In this document: positions 1 through 6,026 of the stretch, in pieces
How the letters are laid out: each line of letters opens with the position of its first letter
Position numbering within the stretch: the first letter of the stretch is position 1
Origin: Candidatus Caenarcanales bacterium
Lineage (GTDB): Bacteria; Cyanobacteriota; Vampirovibrionia; LMEP-6097
Assembly: GCA_021299565.1 (NCBI GenBank)
Contig: JAJTHA010000207.1
Span: forward strand, 1-6,026
Length of the DNA: 6,026 nucleotides
Direction: 5' to 3'
Position numbers and translations under genes: made by a program
The notes under the pieces: generated by a model
Databases searched by the model: none
Told to the model about the DNA's origin: nothing
What the model saw: the letters and a program-made list of their open reading frames with translations, nothing else

Positions 1-1050
1 GTCTATTTTACTAAAATCAATTTTGGATTTAATTGAATCAAATAGTTCAAGACCTGGGCTTAATCTCAAACCTAACAAAATTTTCTCTTCCAAATTTTCA
101 TCCTCACCAATAAAAATTTTCTCTTGAACTTTTTCCAAATTAAATTTTGAAGCTTGATTAAGAACATCGCTATCCTGAAAAAGCATCATATACTCATGCA
201 AATCTCTAGTATTAAAATATCGACAGCTATCCACAAAGCCGTGAGCGCTTAATCCAAAAGCATAGTAGGATTCTGCTTTCCAGTAGCATAGATTATGCTT
301 GGCTTGGTGAGAAGGTTTTGACCAATTGCTAATTTCATATCTTTCTAAATTTGCCTTTTTCAAAAGTTTATTTGTTAGAAGATACATCTCTACTAATAAA
401 TCTTCTTGAGGCAAATCTGCATGACTATAATCTTTATAAATTTTGCCATATGGCGTATTTGGCTCAATGCTTAATGCATAGGCTGAAATATGAGGTGGAT
501 CAAAGCTTATTGCCTTTTCTAAAGTATCTTGCCAAGACGCTAAAGTTTGACCCGGTAATCCATAAATAAGATCAAAAGACCAAGATTTAAAATCAAGTTT
601 TTTAATATCCTCTATCGCGATAAAACTATCTTCCAAACTATGTCCTCGCCCCAATTTCATCAATAATTCTTGATCAAAAGTCTGTACCCCAATACTAATC
701 CGATTGATTCCTGCATTTATAAACTTTTGCAGTTTGTCCAAGTTTATAGTTCCTGGATTAGCCTCTAAAGTTATTTCAATATCTTTATCAAAATTAAAAT
801 ATAGCTTCAAGACATCAAGCAATAAAGCGATGTCACTTGGTTCTTGCAGGCTTGGAGTGCCTCCGCCAAAAAAAATCGTTTTAAGATTAGTATTTTTAGA
901 GGCTATTGGCATACGCCATTTGATTTCATTAATAAGCGCACGAGTATAATCGCTCATAGACTGGCTTTCTTGACCAGCAAAAGATGCAAAATCACAATAT
1001 GGACATTTTGTTTTGCAGAAAGGCAAATGTATATAAATACTTTCTGCCAA
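1..1050 (-). CDS. hemW: HemW-type radical SAM heme chaperone (coproporphyrinogen oxidase-like), 3' end outside window
   Basis: Reading the minus strand from 1050 gives 350 codons open to the window edge; the family is usually about 370-400 residues, so only a short C-terminal piece is missing. The N-terminus is MAESIYIHLPFC, and the radical-SAM cluster motif CKTKCPYC lies at residues 12-19, followed by D-F where true HemN has a fourth cysteine, which favours HemW. Further family motifs are GGGTPS (62-67), EANPGT (96-101), NRISIGVQ (116-123), DLIYGLPGQT (160-169), IEPNT (195-199), YEISN (238-242) and HN-x-CYW (252-257). HemW is known to bind heme and deliver it to respiratory enzymes, using SAM and a 4Fe-4S cluster; it lacks coproporphyrinogen oxidase activity. 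The start is a TTG at 1050: an in-frame TAA sits 3 bases upstream, no ATG occurs before codon 32 (past the Fe-S motif), and GAGG lies 9 bases upstream. It follows the propeller gene with a 3-bp gap, so translational coupling is likely. Confidence 0.93.
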   Translation of the reverse strand, partial: MAESIYIHLPFCKTKCPYCDFASFAGQESQSMSDYTRALINEIKWRMPIASKNTNLKTIFFGGGTPSLQEPSDIALLLDVLKLYFNFDKDIEITLEANPGTINLDKLQKFINAGINRISIGVQTFDQELLMKLGRGHSLEDSFIAIEDIKKLDFKSWSFDLIYGLPGQTLASWQDTLEKAISFDPPHISAYALSIEPNTPYGKIYKDYSHADLPQEDLLVEMYLLTNKLLKKANLERYEISNWSKPSHQAKHNLCYWKAESYYAFGLSAHGFVDSCRYFNTRDLHEYMMLFQDSDVLNQASKFNLEKVQEKIFIGEDENLEEKILLGLRLSPGLELFDSIKSKIDFSKID

Positions 1051-1053
1051 AAA

Positions 1054-2514
1054 TTATATCCTCACTATATTAAAAATTGATTTTTCTAATTGGATTTTTT
1101 GCACTAAAGAAAAAGATTTAACATCGACTATATTCAAGACTTTACTCTCAATACTTGGAATAAAAATCAAAGAAGAAGCAGAATCAACAACAAAATCATT
1201 AGCACTATCTAAATCCGGATAAAGATCTAATTCCTTCAAAGTATTGTCTAAAAGTGATATTTCAACTAGCTTAGAATGCTTTTGATCATTGCGTCCTAGA
1301 ACGTATAGATTTGATTGACCGCCATATTTAATAAGATCCGGAAGCACCGGCAATGCCACTGTCAAAATATGCTGACCCGTGACCATATCAAATTCTAAAA
1401 TTTCTGCTTGTTGTGTTGATTTTTTGAGATCAAAAGATTCAACACCCAAATAAATCGTTTTATCTGTAACAATCATAGAATATGGAACCAATTTATGATC
1501 GCTTTCAATTTTACTAATATCAATTTCACCTGCAACACGATAATCAAAGGTACTTAAGTAATATATTTTATTAGTAGCTTTTGAAAAATAATATAAATAT
1601 TCTGGTTCGCTTGCGCTTCTAGAGAGCATTTGAAGCTTGGCTACCATAGGTGCGATAGTATTTTGTTTGATAAGTTGCTTTTTATTGAGATCAATAACCA
1701 AGAGACTTGAATCTTTATTCGTTAAAACAAAAATTTCAGAAAAATTATGATTAAATACAAAATCTCTGATTCCTTGTTTTGGCAAATAATCATTTAAGTC
1801 CAAAACCAATTCAAGATCAGGTGAAGTTTTAGAGATTTTATAGATTTTAGATTGATAAAGATCAGACAAATAAACCTCATCATTAATTAATTTAATATTT
1901 GAAAGGTATTTTAGTTTTTTGCTAATAGACTCAGAACGTTCTAGCTGAGAAGGTTTATCACTCTTAAGACCTCGCTCCAATGATAATAAAGAAAAATCTC
2001 CTGAATGCACATCATAAGTAAAAAACCTAAATGGCTCTGTTGATTTTTGCTCCAATAACCGCTTTCTATAAATAACTTCTTTTTCTGTGGCAAGTTCAAC
2101 AGCGTTTAGTTCAATCGGAAGTCTTCCTGCCAAAACAGCTAAATCACGGGGTAAAGAAAACTTGTTAGGAATAACAAATTCTTGTGTGATTTGGCTAGAA
2201 AGTATTTTTGATTGTATGGGCTTGGATAAACTATCAAAGCTTTTGATAGTGTTGTCCGAAACTTTGACATAAATCCAATTATTAGAAAACAGGTATTCAT
2301 CTGCATTCTTAAAACTAAGCTCCAAGACTTCTTGCAAGTTTTCTGAACTTGGCTTGATTAAAATCCATAAATTTTTGTTTTCCTCGAAGCAATCATCTAT
2401 TCTAAAAATAGCTTTCGGGAAATCTTTTTTAATAATTTGCTGTATGGCTTCTGGCACAACAGCAAAAGTCGCGCAGGGAAATAAAACAAACAATAAAACT
2501 AGTAAAAATCGCAC
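1054..2514 (-). CDS. Exported beta-propeller repeat protein of unknown function
   Basis: I do not recognise a named family. The 486-residue product begins MRFLLVLLFVLFPCATFA, a short basic start plus a hydrophobic core ending in T-F-A, which looks like a Sec signal peptide cut near residue 18. Residues 20-145 form a non-repetitive N-terminal domain. From about residue 200 at least six repeats share the pattern of a hydrophobic strand, a turn and a second strand ending in a polar turn: about 203-240, 248-283, 305-335, 345-386, 393-430 and 440-476. Examples are VYLSDLYQSKIYKIS, IFVLTNKDSSLLVIDL, LYVLGRND and LIFIPSIESKVLNIVDV. This resembles YVTN/NHL-type propellers, which usually act as binding scaffolds outside the cytoplasm. 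The start is GTG at 2514, 9 bases after the panE stop and in the same frame, with no clear Shine-Dalgarno; it is kept because it supplies the signal peptide. No catalytic motif is visible. It sits between panE and hemW, and context does not explain its role. Confidence 0.8.
   Translation of the reverse strand: MRFLLVLLFVLFPCATFAVVPEAIQQIIKKDFPKAIFRIDDCFEENKNLWILIKPSSENLQEVLELSFKNADEYLFSNNWIYVKVSDNTIKSFDSLSKPIQSKILSSQITQEFVIPNKFSLPRDLAVLAGRLPIELNAVELATEKEVIYRKRLLEQKSTEPFRFFTYDVHSGDFSLLSLERGLKSDKPSQLERSESISKKLKYLSNIKLINDEVYLSDLYQSKIYKISKTSPDLELVLDLNDYLPKQGIRDFVFNHNFSEIFVLTNKDSSLLVIDLNKKQLIKQNTIAPMVAKLQMLSRSASEPEYLYYFSKATNKIYYLSTFDYRVAGEIDISKIESDHKLVPYSMIVTDKTIYLGVESFDLKKSTQQAEILEFDMVTGQHILTVALPVLPDLIKYGGQSNLYVLGRNDQKHSKLVEISLLDNTLKELDLYPDLDSANDFVVDSASSLIFIPSIESKVLNIVDVKSFSLVQKIQLEKSIFNIVRI
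1060..1063 (-). promoter_or_regulatory. Ribosome binding site of hemW
   Basis: GAGG (within GTGAGGAT) lies 9 bases before the TTG at 1050, inside the last codons of the upstream propeller gene. It decides the start call, because the start codon is not ATG and an in-frame stop excludes any upstream alternative. Confidence 0.6.
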
Positions 2515-2523
2515 AAATATAGA

Positions 2524-3489
2524 TTAACACAGTTTTGCTGTAAGCTCTTCATACAAAGCTTTTGCATGAGGCGTAGCTATATTATGCTCATTTCCAAGCT
2601 TGATAATAATACCAAGCAACTCATCTATCTCTATTGCTTTATTTTTCTCAAAATCCTGAAGCATAGATGTTTTAAAATCAGCCCAATCTAAAGCGCTTGT
2701 CCTTTCAATGTGCTTATGAGCAACTTCAGGACCAATATCAATATTTTCGGCATTGGCTACTTTAATGACTTCAGCCATGATATTTTCTACTCGTTTTTTT
2801 CTTTCTGGGTCAGTCAAAATCTGTCCTATATTAGCCTGATAGCGCACACTAATTGGATTGAAAGCCGCGTTCCATACAAGCTTTGACCAAAGATCTTTCA
2901 TGATATTGTCGCTGATTTTGACAACAACTCCTGCTGCCTTCATCGCTTCATAAATCACTACTAGTCCCTTATTCTTTTCTAACTCCCCCAAAACCAAACC
3001 ATAAGTGCCTTTCTGAATATAAATCCCTGGCTCCAAAACTTCAGCAGCAACATTAGTTAAACATCCGATGGTTTTTTCTATTCCAATTACTGAAGCAATT
3101 TTGTTTTCATTATCAATTCCATTTTGGACTGAGACGACGACAAGATTATCATTTAAATTTTTGGCAATATCTTCACAAGAAGAAATTGTGTCCCTGGATT
3201 TGACGCACAAAAGTACGACAGTATATTCTTGCGGATTGAGCTTTATTTCAGAAAATTTTTCATAAACAGTAAGATTTTTTTCGATAATAATATTTTCTTC
3301 TATCTTGCCAAAGTTTTCATTACGGCAGATTAGTTTGATTCCTTGATTTTTAAGAGCGATGAATGTTTGACCACGAGCAACGAAACTAACTCTAAATTCT
3401 TCTGATTTAGCAGCATAAGCCTGCAGCTGAGCCCCATAAAAGCCCCCAACAGCACCTACTCCATAAATTACAAAATGAATTTTGCTCAC
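2524..3489 (-). CDS. panE: 2-dehydropantoate 2-reductase (ketopantoate reductase, PanE/ApbA family)
   Basis: The 321-residue cytoplasmic enzyme would reduce 2-dehydropantoate to pantoate with NADPH, a step toward pantothenate and coenzyme A. The N-terminal Rossmann domain shows the dinucleotide motif GVGAVGG at residues 10-16, then LLCVKSRDT near 93-101 and VVVSVQNGID near 117-126. The C-terminal helical domain shows WSKLVWNAAFNP (201-212), whose K203 matches the catalytic lysine, with N207 and N211 following. SMLQD (275-279) and IEID (286-289) supply E287 at the place of the substrate-binding glutamate. Length is close to the family's usual roughly 300 residues. The start is GTG at 3489; an in-frame TAA lies 12 bases upstream and the product begins directly with the first Rossmann strand, so no longer form is possible. 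No Shine-Dalgarno is visible. It begins 23 bp after motA. Members of this superfamily with other 2-keto substrates exist, so substrate identity is inferred. Confidence 0.9.
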   Translation of the reverse strand: MSKIHFVIYGVGAVGGFYGAQLQAYAAKSEEFRVSFVARGQTFIALKNQGIKLICRNENFGKIEENIIIEKNLTVYEKFSEIKLNPQEYTVVLLCVKSRDTISSCEDIAKNLNDNLVVVSVQNGIDNENKIASVIGIEKTIGCLTNVAAEVLEPGIYIQKGTYGLVLGELEKNKGLVVIYEAMKAAGVVVKISDNIMKDLWSKLVWNAAFNPISVRYQANIGQILTDPERKKRVENIMAEVIKVANAENIDIGPEVAHKHIERTSALDWADFKTSMLQDFEKNKAIEIDELLGIIIKLGNEHNIATPHAKALYEELTAKLC

Positions 3490-3512
3490 TGTGTAATTTT
3501 ACATTAGATCTA

Positions 3513-4373
3513 TTACCTAGGCTTAATATCAGAGATAGCTTCTTCAAGCTCCAAACTAGTTGGACGATTATAACTACTAATAGTGCGTCGCGCGATCTCA
3601 ACTGCTGCCATCGGTTCAGCACCAGATAAATATGCAATCACACCTTCTTTAATACACTGAAGATATTCGCTCTCATCTTTTCCGATATATTCAATATGCT
3701 GCGCAAGAGGCTGAAAATAACCATAAGCAGCAAGAATACCCAACATCGTTCCTGTAAGAGCTGCTGATACTTTGTGACCTAATTCTGCTGGCGGACCATC
3801 GATATGCGCCATCGCAATAATAACCCCAAGAACCGCAGCAACGATACCAACCGCTGGCATGGCATCCGCAAGTCTATTAATCGCACCTGGAGGAATTGCT
3901 GACTCACTATGATGTGCGTCTAGTTCACAGTTCATAGCTTGTTCAACATCTTCTGGTTTTGAGTTGTAGTTAATAACTAATTTAAGTGAATCACAAAAGA
4001 AATCTAACGCGTGGTGATTACCAATAAAAGTTGGATACTTAGTAAAAATAGTACTTTCCGCAGGATTAGAAACATCTTTCTCTAAGCTCAAAAGACCGCT
4101 TCTTTTCAAATTGACAAAAGACTCATACTGCAATTTTAAAACTTCAACGAAAGTATCTTTGTTGTAAGCACCGCCCTTAAAAGGACCTGCAACGAACAGT
4201 AAAATATGTTGAAAAATTTTAGGCGGCATCATCGCCATATAGATCATTGAAGCACCACCAAAGATGATGATATATTCTTGCCAAACAGAAACTATTGCTA
4301 ATAACGGGCCACCTTCAAGAGCAAATCCTCCGAAGATCATCACCGAAACCAAAACTAAATATATAGCGGTCAT
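3513..4373 (-). CDS. motA: Flagellar motor stator protein MotA
   Basis: This 286-residue inner-membrane protein forms, with MotB, the ion-conducting stator that turns the flagellum. Four membrane segments are visible at about residues 3-21, 33-52, 171-190 and 202-222, with a large cytoplasmic loop between the second and third. Conserved points known from E. coli MotA are present at matching positions: LEGG (19-22), K90 and E98 in the rotor-contacting loop (SLEKD at 96-100, a lysine replacing R90), P173 in DAMPAVGIVAAVLG, and P222 in FQPLA. PPAELG (194-199) and the C-terminal RPTSLELEE (270-278) are also typical. Length fits the roughly 285-295 of the family. The ATG at 4373 lies 10 bp after the flgN stop; AAGGG overlapping that stop is a possible, rather distant ribosome site. 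The usual partner motB does not follow: panE does. ExbB/TolQ is excluded by topology and motifs. Confidence 0.96.
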   Translation of the reverse strand: MTAIYLVLVSVMIFGGFALEGGPLLAIVSVWQEYIIIFGGASMIYMAMMPPKIFQHILLFVAGPFKGGAYNKDTFVEVLKLQYESFVNLKRSGLLSLEKDVSNPAESTIFTKYPTFIGNHHALDFFCDSLKLVINYNSKPEDVEQAMNCELDAHHSESAIPPGAINRLADAMPAVGIVAAVLGVIIAMAHIDGPPAELGHKVSAALTGTMLGILAAYGYFQPLAQHIEYIGKDESEYLQCIKEGVIAYLSGAEPMAAVEIARRTISSYNRPTSLELEEAISDIKPR

Positions 4374-4383
4374 TAACTACTAT

Positions 4384-4857
4384 TTACCCTTGAACGTCTG
4401 CAATTCTTCCTGATTCAATTCGATTAGCACCTTTGCTGTAGATCGCTGGTCCTTTTCCACCAGTCAAACTAGTTGAAAAAACTTTGATCATATGATTGAT
4501 GTAGTTGGATGATTGTTTTAATAAAGAAAGATTTGAATCATGGAATTTTTTACAGTTTCTCAAGACATCTCTTAAATTGGCGGCGCTAGTCTCTAACTGA
4601 ACTTTAGAATCGCCTTTGACTTGTTCTATCAAATCATTAATATGAATATTTGCAGCAAAACCTTGTTCACGCAAAAACTCTATGCGAGCGGCTTCCAAAG
4701 CCAAAACTTTCGTTGATAGATTTTTTTCTTCTTCTGTAATTAATTCTATTGTGTCAAAATCATTTTCAATAAGAGCTTTTTTCTTTTTGACTGCAAGATC
4801 TAAATAGTTGTTGTAGACATTTGTTTCTTTTTCAAGTAAATCAATTAAATATTTCAT
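4384..4857 (-). CDS. flgN: FlgN-family flagellar export chaperone
   Basis: The 157-residue product is helical throughout, rich in Lys, Glu and Leu, and matches the FlgN family in length and pattern. The N-terminal helix MKYLIDLLEKETNVYNNYL is followed by KKKKALIENDFDTIELITEEEK, the typical helix-turn pair with an L-x(3)-D-x(2)-x-I step. The C-terminal tail has GPAIYSKGANRIESGRI, recalling the Y-x-x-x-G segment of FlgN proteins such as those of Gram-positive bacteria. FlgN is a cytoplasmic chaperone that carries the hook-filament junction proteins FlgK and FlgL to the type III flagellar export apparatus. Placement immediately after flgM (12-bp gap) and before motA strongly supports the call, since flgM-flgN is a common pair. 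The ATG at 4857 has a good ribosome site. The sequence alone is weakly conserved, so the name leans partly on context. Confidence 0.85.
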   Translation of the reverse strand: MKYLIDLLEKETNVYNNYLDLAVKKKKALIENDFDTIELITEEEKNLSTKVLALEAARIEFLREQGFAANIHINDLIEQVKGDSKVQLETSAANLRDVLRNCKKFHDSNLSLLKQSSNYINHMIKVFSTSLTGGKGPAIYSKGANRIESGRIADVQG

Positions 4858-4864
4858 ATGTTTA

Positions 4865-4871
4865 CCCCTTT
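4865..4871 (-). promoter_or_regulatory. Ribosome binding site of flgN, overlapping the flgM stop
   Basis: AAAGGGG lies 7 bases before the flgN ATG and shares bases with the flgM TAA stop codon (4870-4872). It is the strongest Shine-Dalgarno in the window and suggests coupled but robust flgN translation. Confidence 0.65.
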
Positions 4872-5184
4872 ATAATAGGAAATCTAGAATTCCATCTTCG
4901 ATCATTGCATCTGCAATTTGAAATCCACTTAATTCAAAATTTCCCGACTCCACTTTCGCTTTTATTTCATCGACATATGCAGTTCGCGAAGGGTTTGTTG
5001 AATTTGCGACTGTAGACTTAGCGCTATCAAAAACTCCAGCTGCTGCTGTGTCTACACTTACAAAGTCCAAAAAAGAATTTTTTGACTCTGATTTGGGAAC
5101 ATTTAACATTTGATCTACGTCAGCTTTCTGCTTCTTCGCGATTTCTGCTAGTTCCTGCTTGAGATTTACATTTTTAATTTCCAT
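4870..5184 (-). CDS. flgM: Anti-sigma-28 factor FlgM
   Basis: The 104-residue product matches FlgM in length (about 90-105) and layout: a polar, probably disordered N-terminal half (residues 1-65) and a conserved C-terminal helical core. The core carries SRTAYVDEIKAKVESGNFEL (66-85) and then FQIADAMIEDGILDFLL (88-104), matching the family pattern R-x(3)-V-x-x-I-K-x-x-V-x-x-G-x-[FY], then I-A. FlgM binds and silences the flagellar sigma factor FliA until the hook is complete, when it is exported and late flagellar genes switch on. The neighbours flgN and motA support this. The ATG at 5184 has AGGG about 10 bases upstream. A 73-bp gap separates it from the preceding gene, so this is the probable head of a transcription unit, though the promoter is not clear. 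Confidence 0.9.
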   Translation of the reverse strand: MEIKNVNLKQELAEIAKKQKADVDQMLNVPKSESKNSFLDFVSVDTAAAGVFDSAKSTVANSTNPSRTAYVDEIKAKVESGNFELSGFQIADAMIEDGILDFLL

Positions 5185-5257
5185 AATATTAGAGCCCTAT
5201 ACTTTGGTTTATTCCCTTTATATGGCCACTTATGAAATAAAGAACCTGGCCTATTTA
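5185..5257 (-). promoter_or_regulatory. Intergenic region upstream of flgM, possible promoter
   Basis: At 73 bp this is the longest gap in the window. On the minus strand TATAAA (5222-5217) lies about 33 bases before the flgM ATG and could be a -10 box, but the region 16-18 bases further upstream (around 5239-5246, GGTTCTTT) is a poor -35 match. I find no convincing sigma-28 promoter (TAAA, about 15 bases, GCCGATAA). GGCCA (5224-5228) and TGGCC (5247-5251) form a 5-base inverted repeat with an 18-base spacer: too weak for a terminator and without a T-tract, but possibly an operator or chance. Promoter assignment is an inference. Confidence 0.3.
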
Positions 5258-5602
5258 TTAACAAGCCCCTAGGTCATTTGGAGGATATTCACTTAAAAGC
5301 TTTTTAAGTTCTTTTTCGGCGTCAGGATAAAGCACATTTAAATTGTGGATCTGATTAGCGAAGCACTCAAAATAATCATTGCGATTGTGTTTTACAAAAT
5401 CTCTCATAGTTGTCTCAAAAAAAAGCCTGAACGTTAAGAAACCAGGTCCTGGTAAGTTTCTCATCGGGTCCTTCAGAAAATCACAAACAAAAAAACCCCA
5501 TTTCTTGGCATTTGTTAGAGGAGCTTTTTCATACAAAGATGCAGCTTCATCTAATTGTCCTTTCAAAAGCTTTTGATATGCTAACTCTATAAACTCTTTC
5601 AT
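5258..5602 (-). CDS. Hypothetical protein with one N-terminal TPR-like motif
   Basis: I do not recognise this 114-residue protein. Its first 34 residues fit a single tetratricopeptide repeat: F4, L7, A8, G15, A20, Y24 and A27 fall at the expected positions, within GQLDEAASLYEKA (15-27). The remainder (35-114) holds an aromatic segment, GFFVCDFL and FLTFRLFFETT, interrupted by NLPGPG near 49-54, then a charged helix KELKKLLSEYP close to the C-terminus. There is no signal peptide or convincing membrane span. The ATG at 5602 overlaps the tsaB stop in an ATGA arrangement and has no Shine-Dalgarno of its own, so translation is probably coupled to tsaB. It precedes flgM by 73 bp. It is probably a real gene because of the overlap and the codon pattern, but whether it serves translation, the flagellum or neither cannot be told. 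TPR-like helices usually mediate protein contacts. Confidence 0.7.
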   Translation of the reverse strand: MKEFIELAYQKLLKGQLDEAASLYEKAPLTNAKKWGFFVCDFLKDPMRNLPGPGFLTFRLFFETTMRDFVKHNRNDYFECFANQIHNLNVLYPDAEKELKKLLSEYPPNDLGAC

Positions 5603-6026
5603 TTTGGCAAATTAACACTAGGCTCACGCAAATAAAAAGGCGTCAAATCATGCGCCAGACTAGCTTCTGCAGAATGCTTCAAAGCATAATCGACCAAAAT
5701 TTGATTCATGTCTTTATCAGTAAAGTCTAAGTCTTGATTGAGATCTATCGGTAAGCCCATCAACTCAAAAATACTAATCGGCAAAACCGGTATCTCAAGC
5801 TCCAAAGATAAAGTCTTTGCAATAGTAATCACAGTACGCAATCCGGTAAAAGAGCCTGGACCTGTTAGCACAGTTATCAAATTTAAATCACTAGGCTTAA
5901 GCTTAATTTCATCAAATTTTGCCACTAAACTAGCAATCAAATCCGATGACTTACCATCATAAGCTTCTTTAATCAAAAAACCAGACCCTGAATCAAAAAC
6001 GCTAAAAAACTGTCTCTGAGCGGCAC
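5599..6026 (-). CDS. tsaB: tRNA t6A modification protein TsaB (YeaZ), 5' end outside window, unusually short C-terminal part
   Basis: The frame is open to the right edge; 141 codons plus a TGA stop are visible (first complete codon at 6024). The conserved TGPGSFTGLR is present at about visible residues 67-76, after a segment resembling the N-terminal ASKHA-fold of TsaB (FSVFDSGSG, then KSSDLIASL where the family has R-x-H-S-x-x-L). It ends with LTPFYLREPSVNLPK, matching the typical P-x-Y-L-R tail. TsaB is the non-catalytic partner of TsaD in making N6-threonylcarbamoyladenosine at position 37 of ANN-decoding tRNAs, in the cytoplasm. Between GPGSFTGLR and the PFYLR tail there are only about 64 residues, against roughly 140 in E. 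coli TsaB, and the usual D-A-R-x-x-E-V-Y segment is absent. By comparison with E. coli, about 10 N-terminal residues seem to lie outside the window. An internal TTG at 5976 is not the real start, since homology continues upstream. Confidence 0.88.
   Translation of the reverse strand, partial: AAQRQFFSVFDSGSGFLIKEAYDGKSSDLIASLVAKFDEIKLKPSDLNLITVLTGPGSFTGLRTVITIAKTLSLELEIPVLPISIFELMGLPIDLNQDLDFTDKDMNQILVDYALKHSAEASLAHDLTPFYLREPSVNLPK

Noticed and set aside
1..1050. HemN (oxygen-independent coproporphyrinogen III oxidase)
   Set aside because: The residue two after the third cluster cysteine is Phe, not the fourth Cys of HemN, and the N-terminus is short as in HemW.
351..1080. Several plus-strand reading frames of 72-81 residues
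   Set aside because: They lie antisense to hemW, whose motifs are unmistakable; they show low-complexity composition typical of shadow frames.
2461..2514. Lipoprotein signal (L-F-P-C) in the propeller protein
   Set aside because: Proline at the position before the cysteine does not fit the lipobox, where Gly, Ala or Ser is expected; ordinary signal peptidase cleavage after T-F-A fits better.
2087..3265. Plus-strand frames at 2087-2272 and 3068-3265
   Set aside because: They are antisense shadows of the propeller gene and panE, with no ribosome site or recognisable motif.
3407..3637. 76-residue minus-strand reading frame across the motA-panE junction
   Set aside because: It overlaps the conserved C-terminus of MotA and the Rossmann motif of PanE in another frame and has no family-like features.
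5224..5251. GGCCA...TGGCC inverted repeat as a terminator after the hypothetical gene
   Set aside because: Only 5 bp of stem with an 18-base loop and no following T-run on the minus strand.
5441..5453. Perfect short palindrome ACCAGG-T-CCTGGT
   Set aside because: It lies inside the hypothetical gene and encodes the Pro-Gly-Pro-Gly stretch, so codon repetition explains it; there is no T-tract for a terminator.
4821..5962. Plus-strand frames at 4821-5015, 5379-5576 and 5738-5962
   Set aside because: They are antisense to flgM/flgN, the hypothetical gene and tsaB, and look like shadows.
1..6026. Recoded stop codons or an alternative genetic code
   Set aside because: All complete genes end at TAA or TGA at positions that fit their family C-termini, and Trp positions use TGG.

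Overview
The window is AT-rich bacterial DNA, and every supportable gene lies on the minus strand. In transcription order (right to left) these are: tsaB (5' end outside the window), a 114-residue hypothetical protein, flgM, flgN, motA, panE, an exported beta-propeller protein, and hemW (3' end outside the window). There are no RNA genes, mobile elements, CRISPR arrays or convincing terminators, and no stretch longer than 73 bp lacks a gene. The plus strand holds only shadow frames.

Organism: a flagellated bacterium with low-GC DNA, the standard genetic code (TAA is the usual stop, TGA is used once) and frequent GTG/TTG starts. MotA is the H+-type stator protein and aligns closely with the E. 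coli family, while FlgN has a C-terminus like that of Gram-positive and deep-branching bacteria. A low-GC flagellated lineage such as the Vampirovibrionia/Melainabacteria fits, but this is inference and the window has no marker gene that settles the phylum.

Layout. Right part (5258-6026): the end of TsaB, a partner in the tRNA t6A modification enzyme, overlaps by 4 bases a small TPR-like orphan protein. A 73-bp gap follows, the largest in the window and the likeliest internal promoter. Centre (3513-5184): a flagellar module of FlgM (anti-sigma-28), FlgN (hook-filament junction chaperone) and MotA (stator), with gaps of 12 and 10 bp. Left part (1-3489): PanE (ketopantoate reductase, CoA precursor), a secreted six-blade propeller-like protein of unknown role and HemW (radical-SAM heme chaperone). 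These follow with gaps of 23, 9 and 3 bp, so everything from flgM to hemW could be one transcript.

The genes do not form one pathway. The cluster mixes flagellar late-stage control with housekeeping metabolism. The points most worth a second look are an apparently shortened TsaB, the unknown propeller beside hemW, the orphan between tsaB and flgM, motA without motB, and three consecutive non-ATG genes in the same reading frame. I see no evidence for an undescribed defence or mobile system here.
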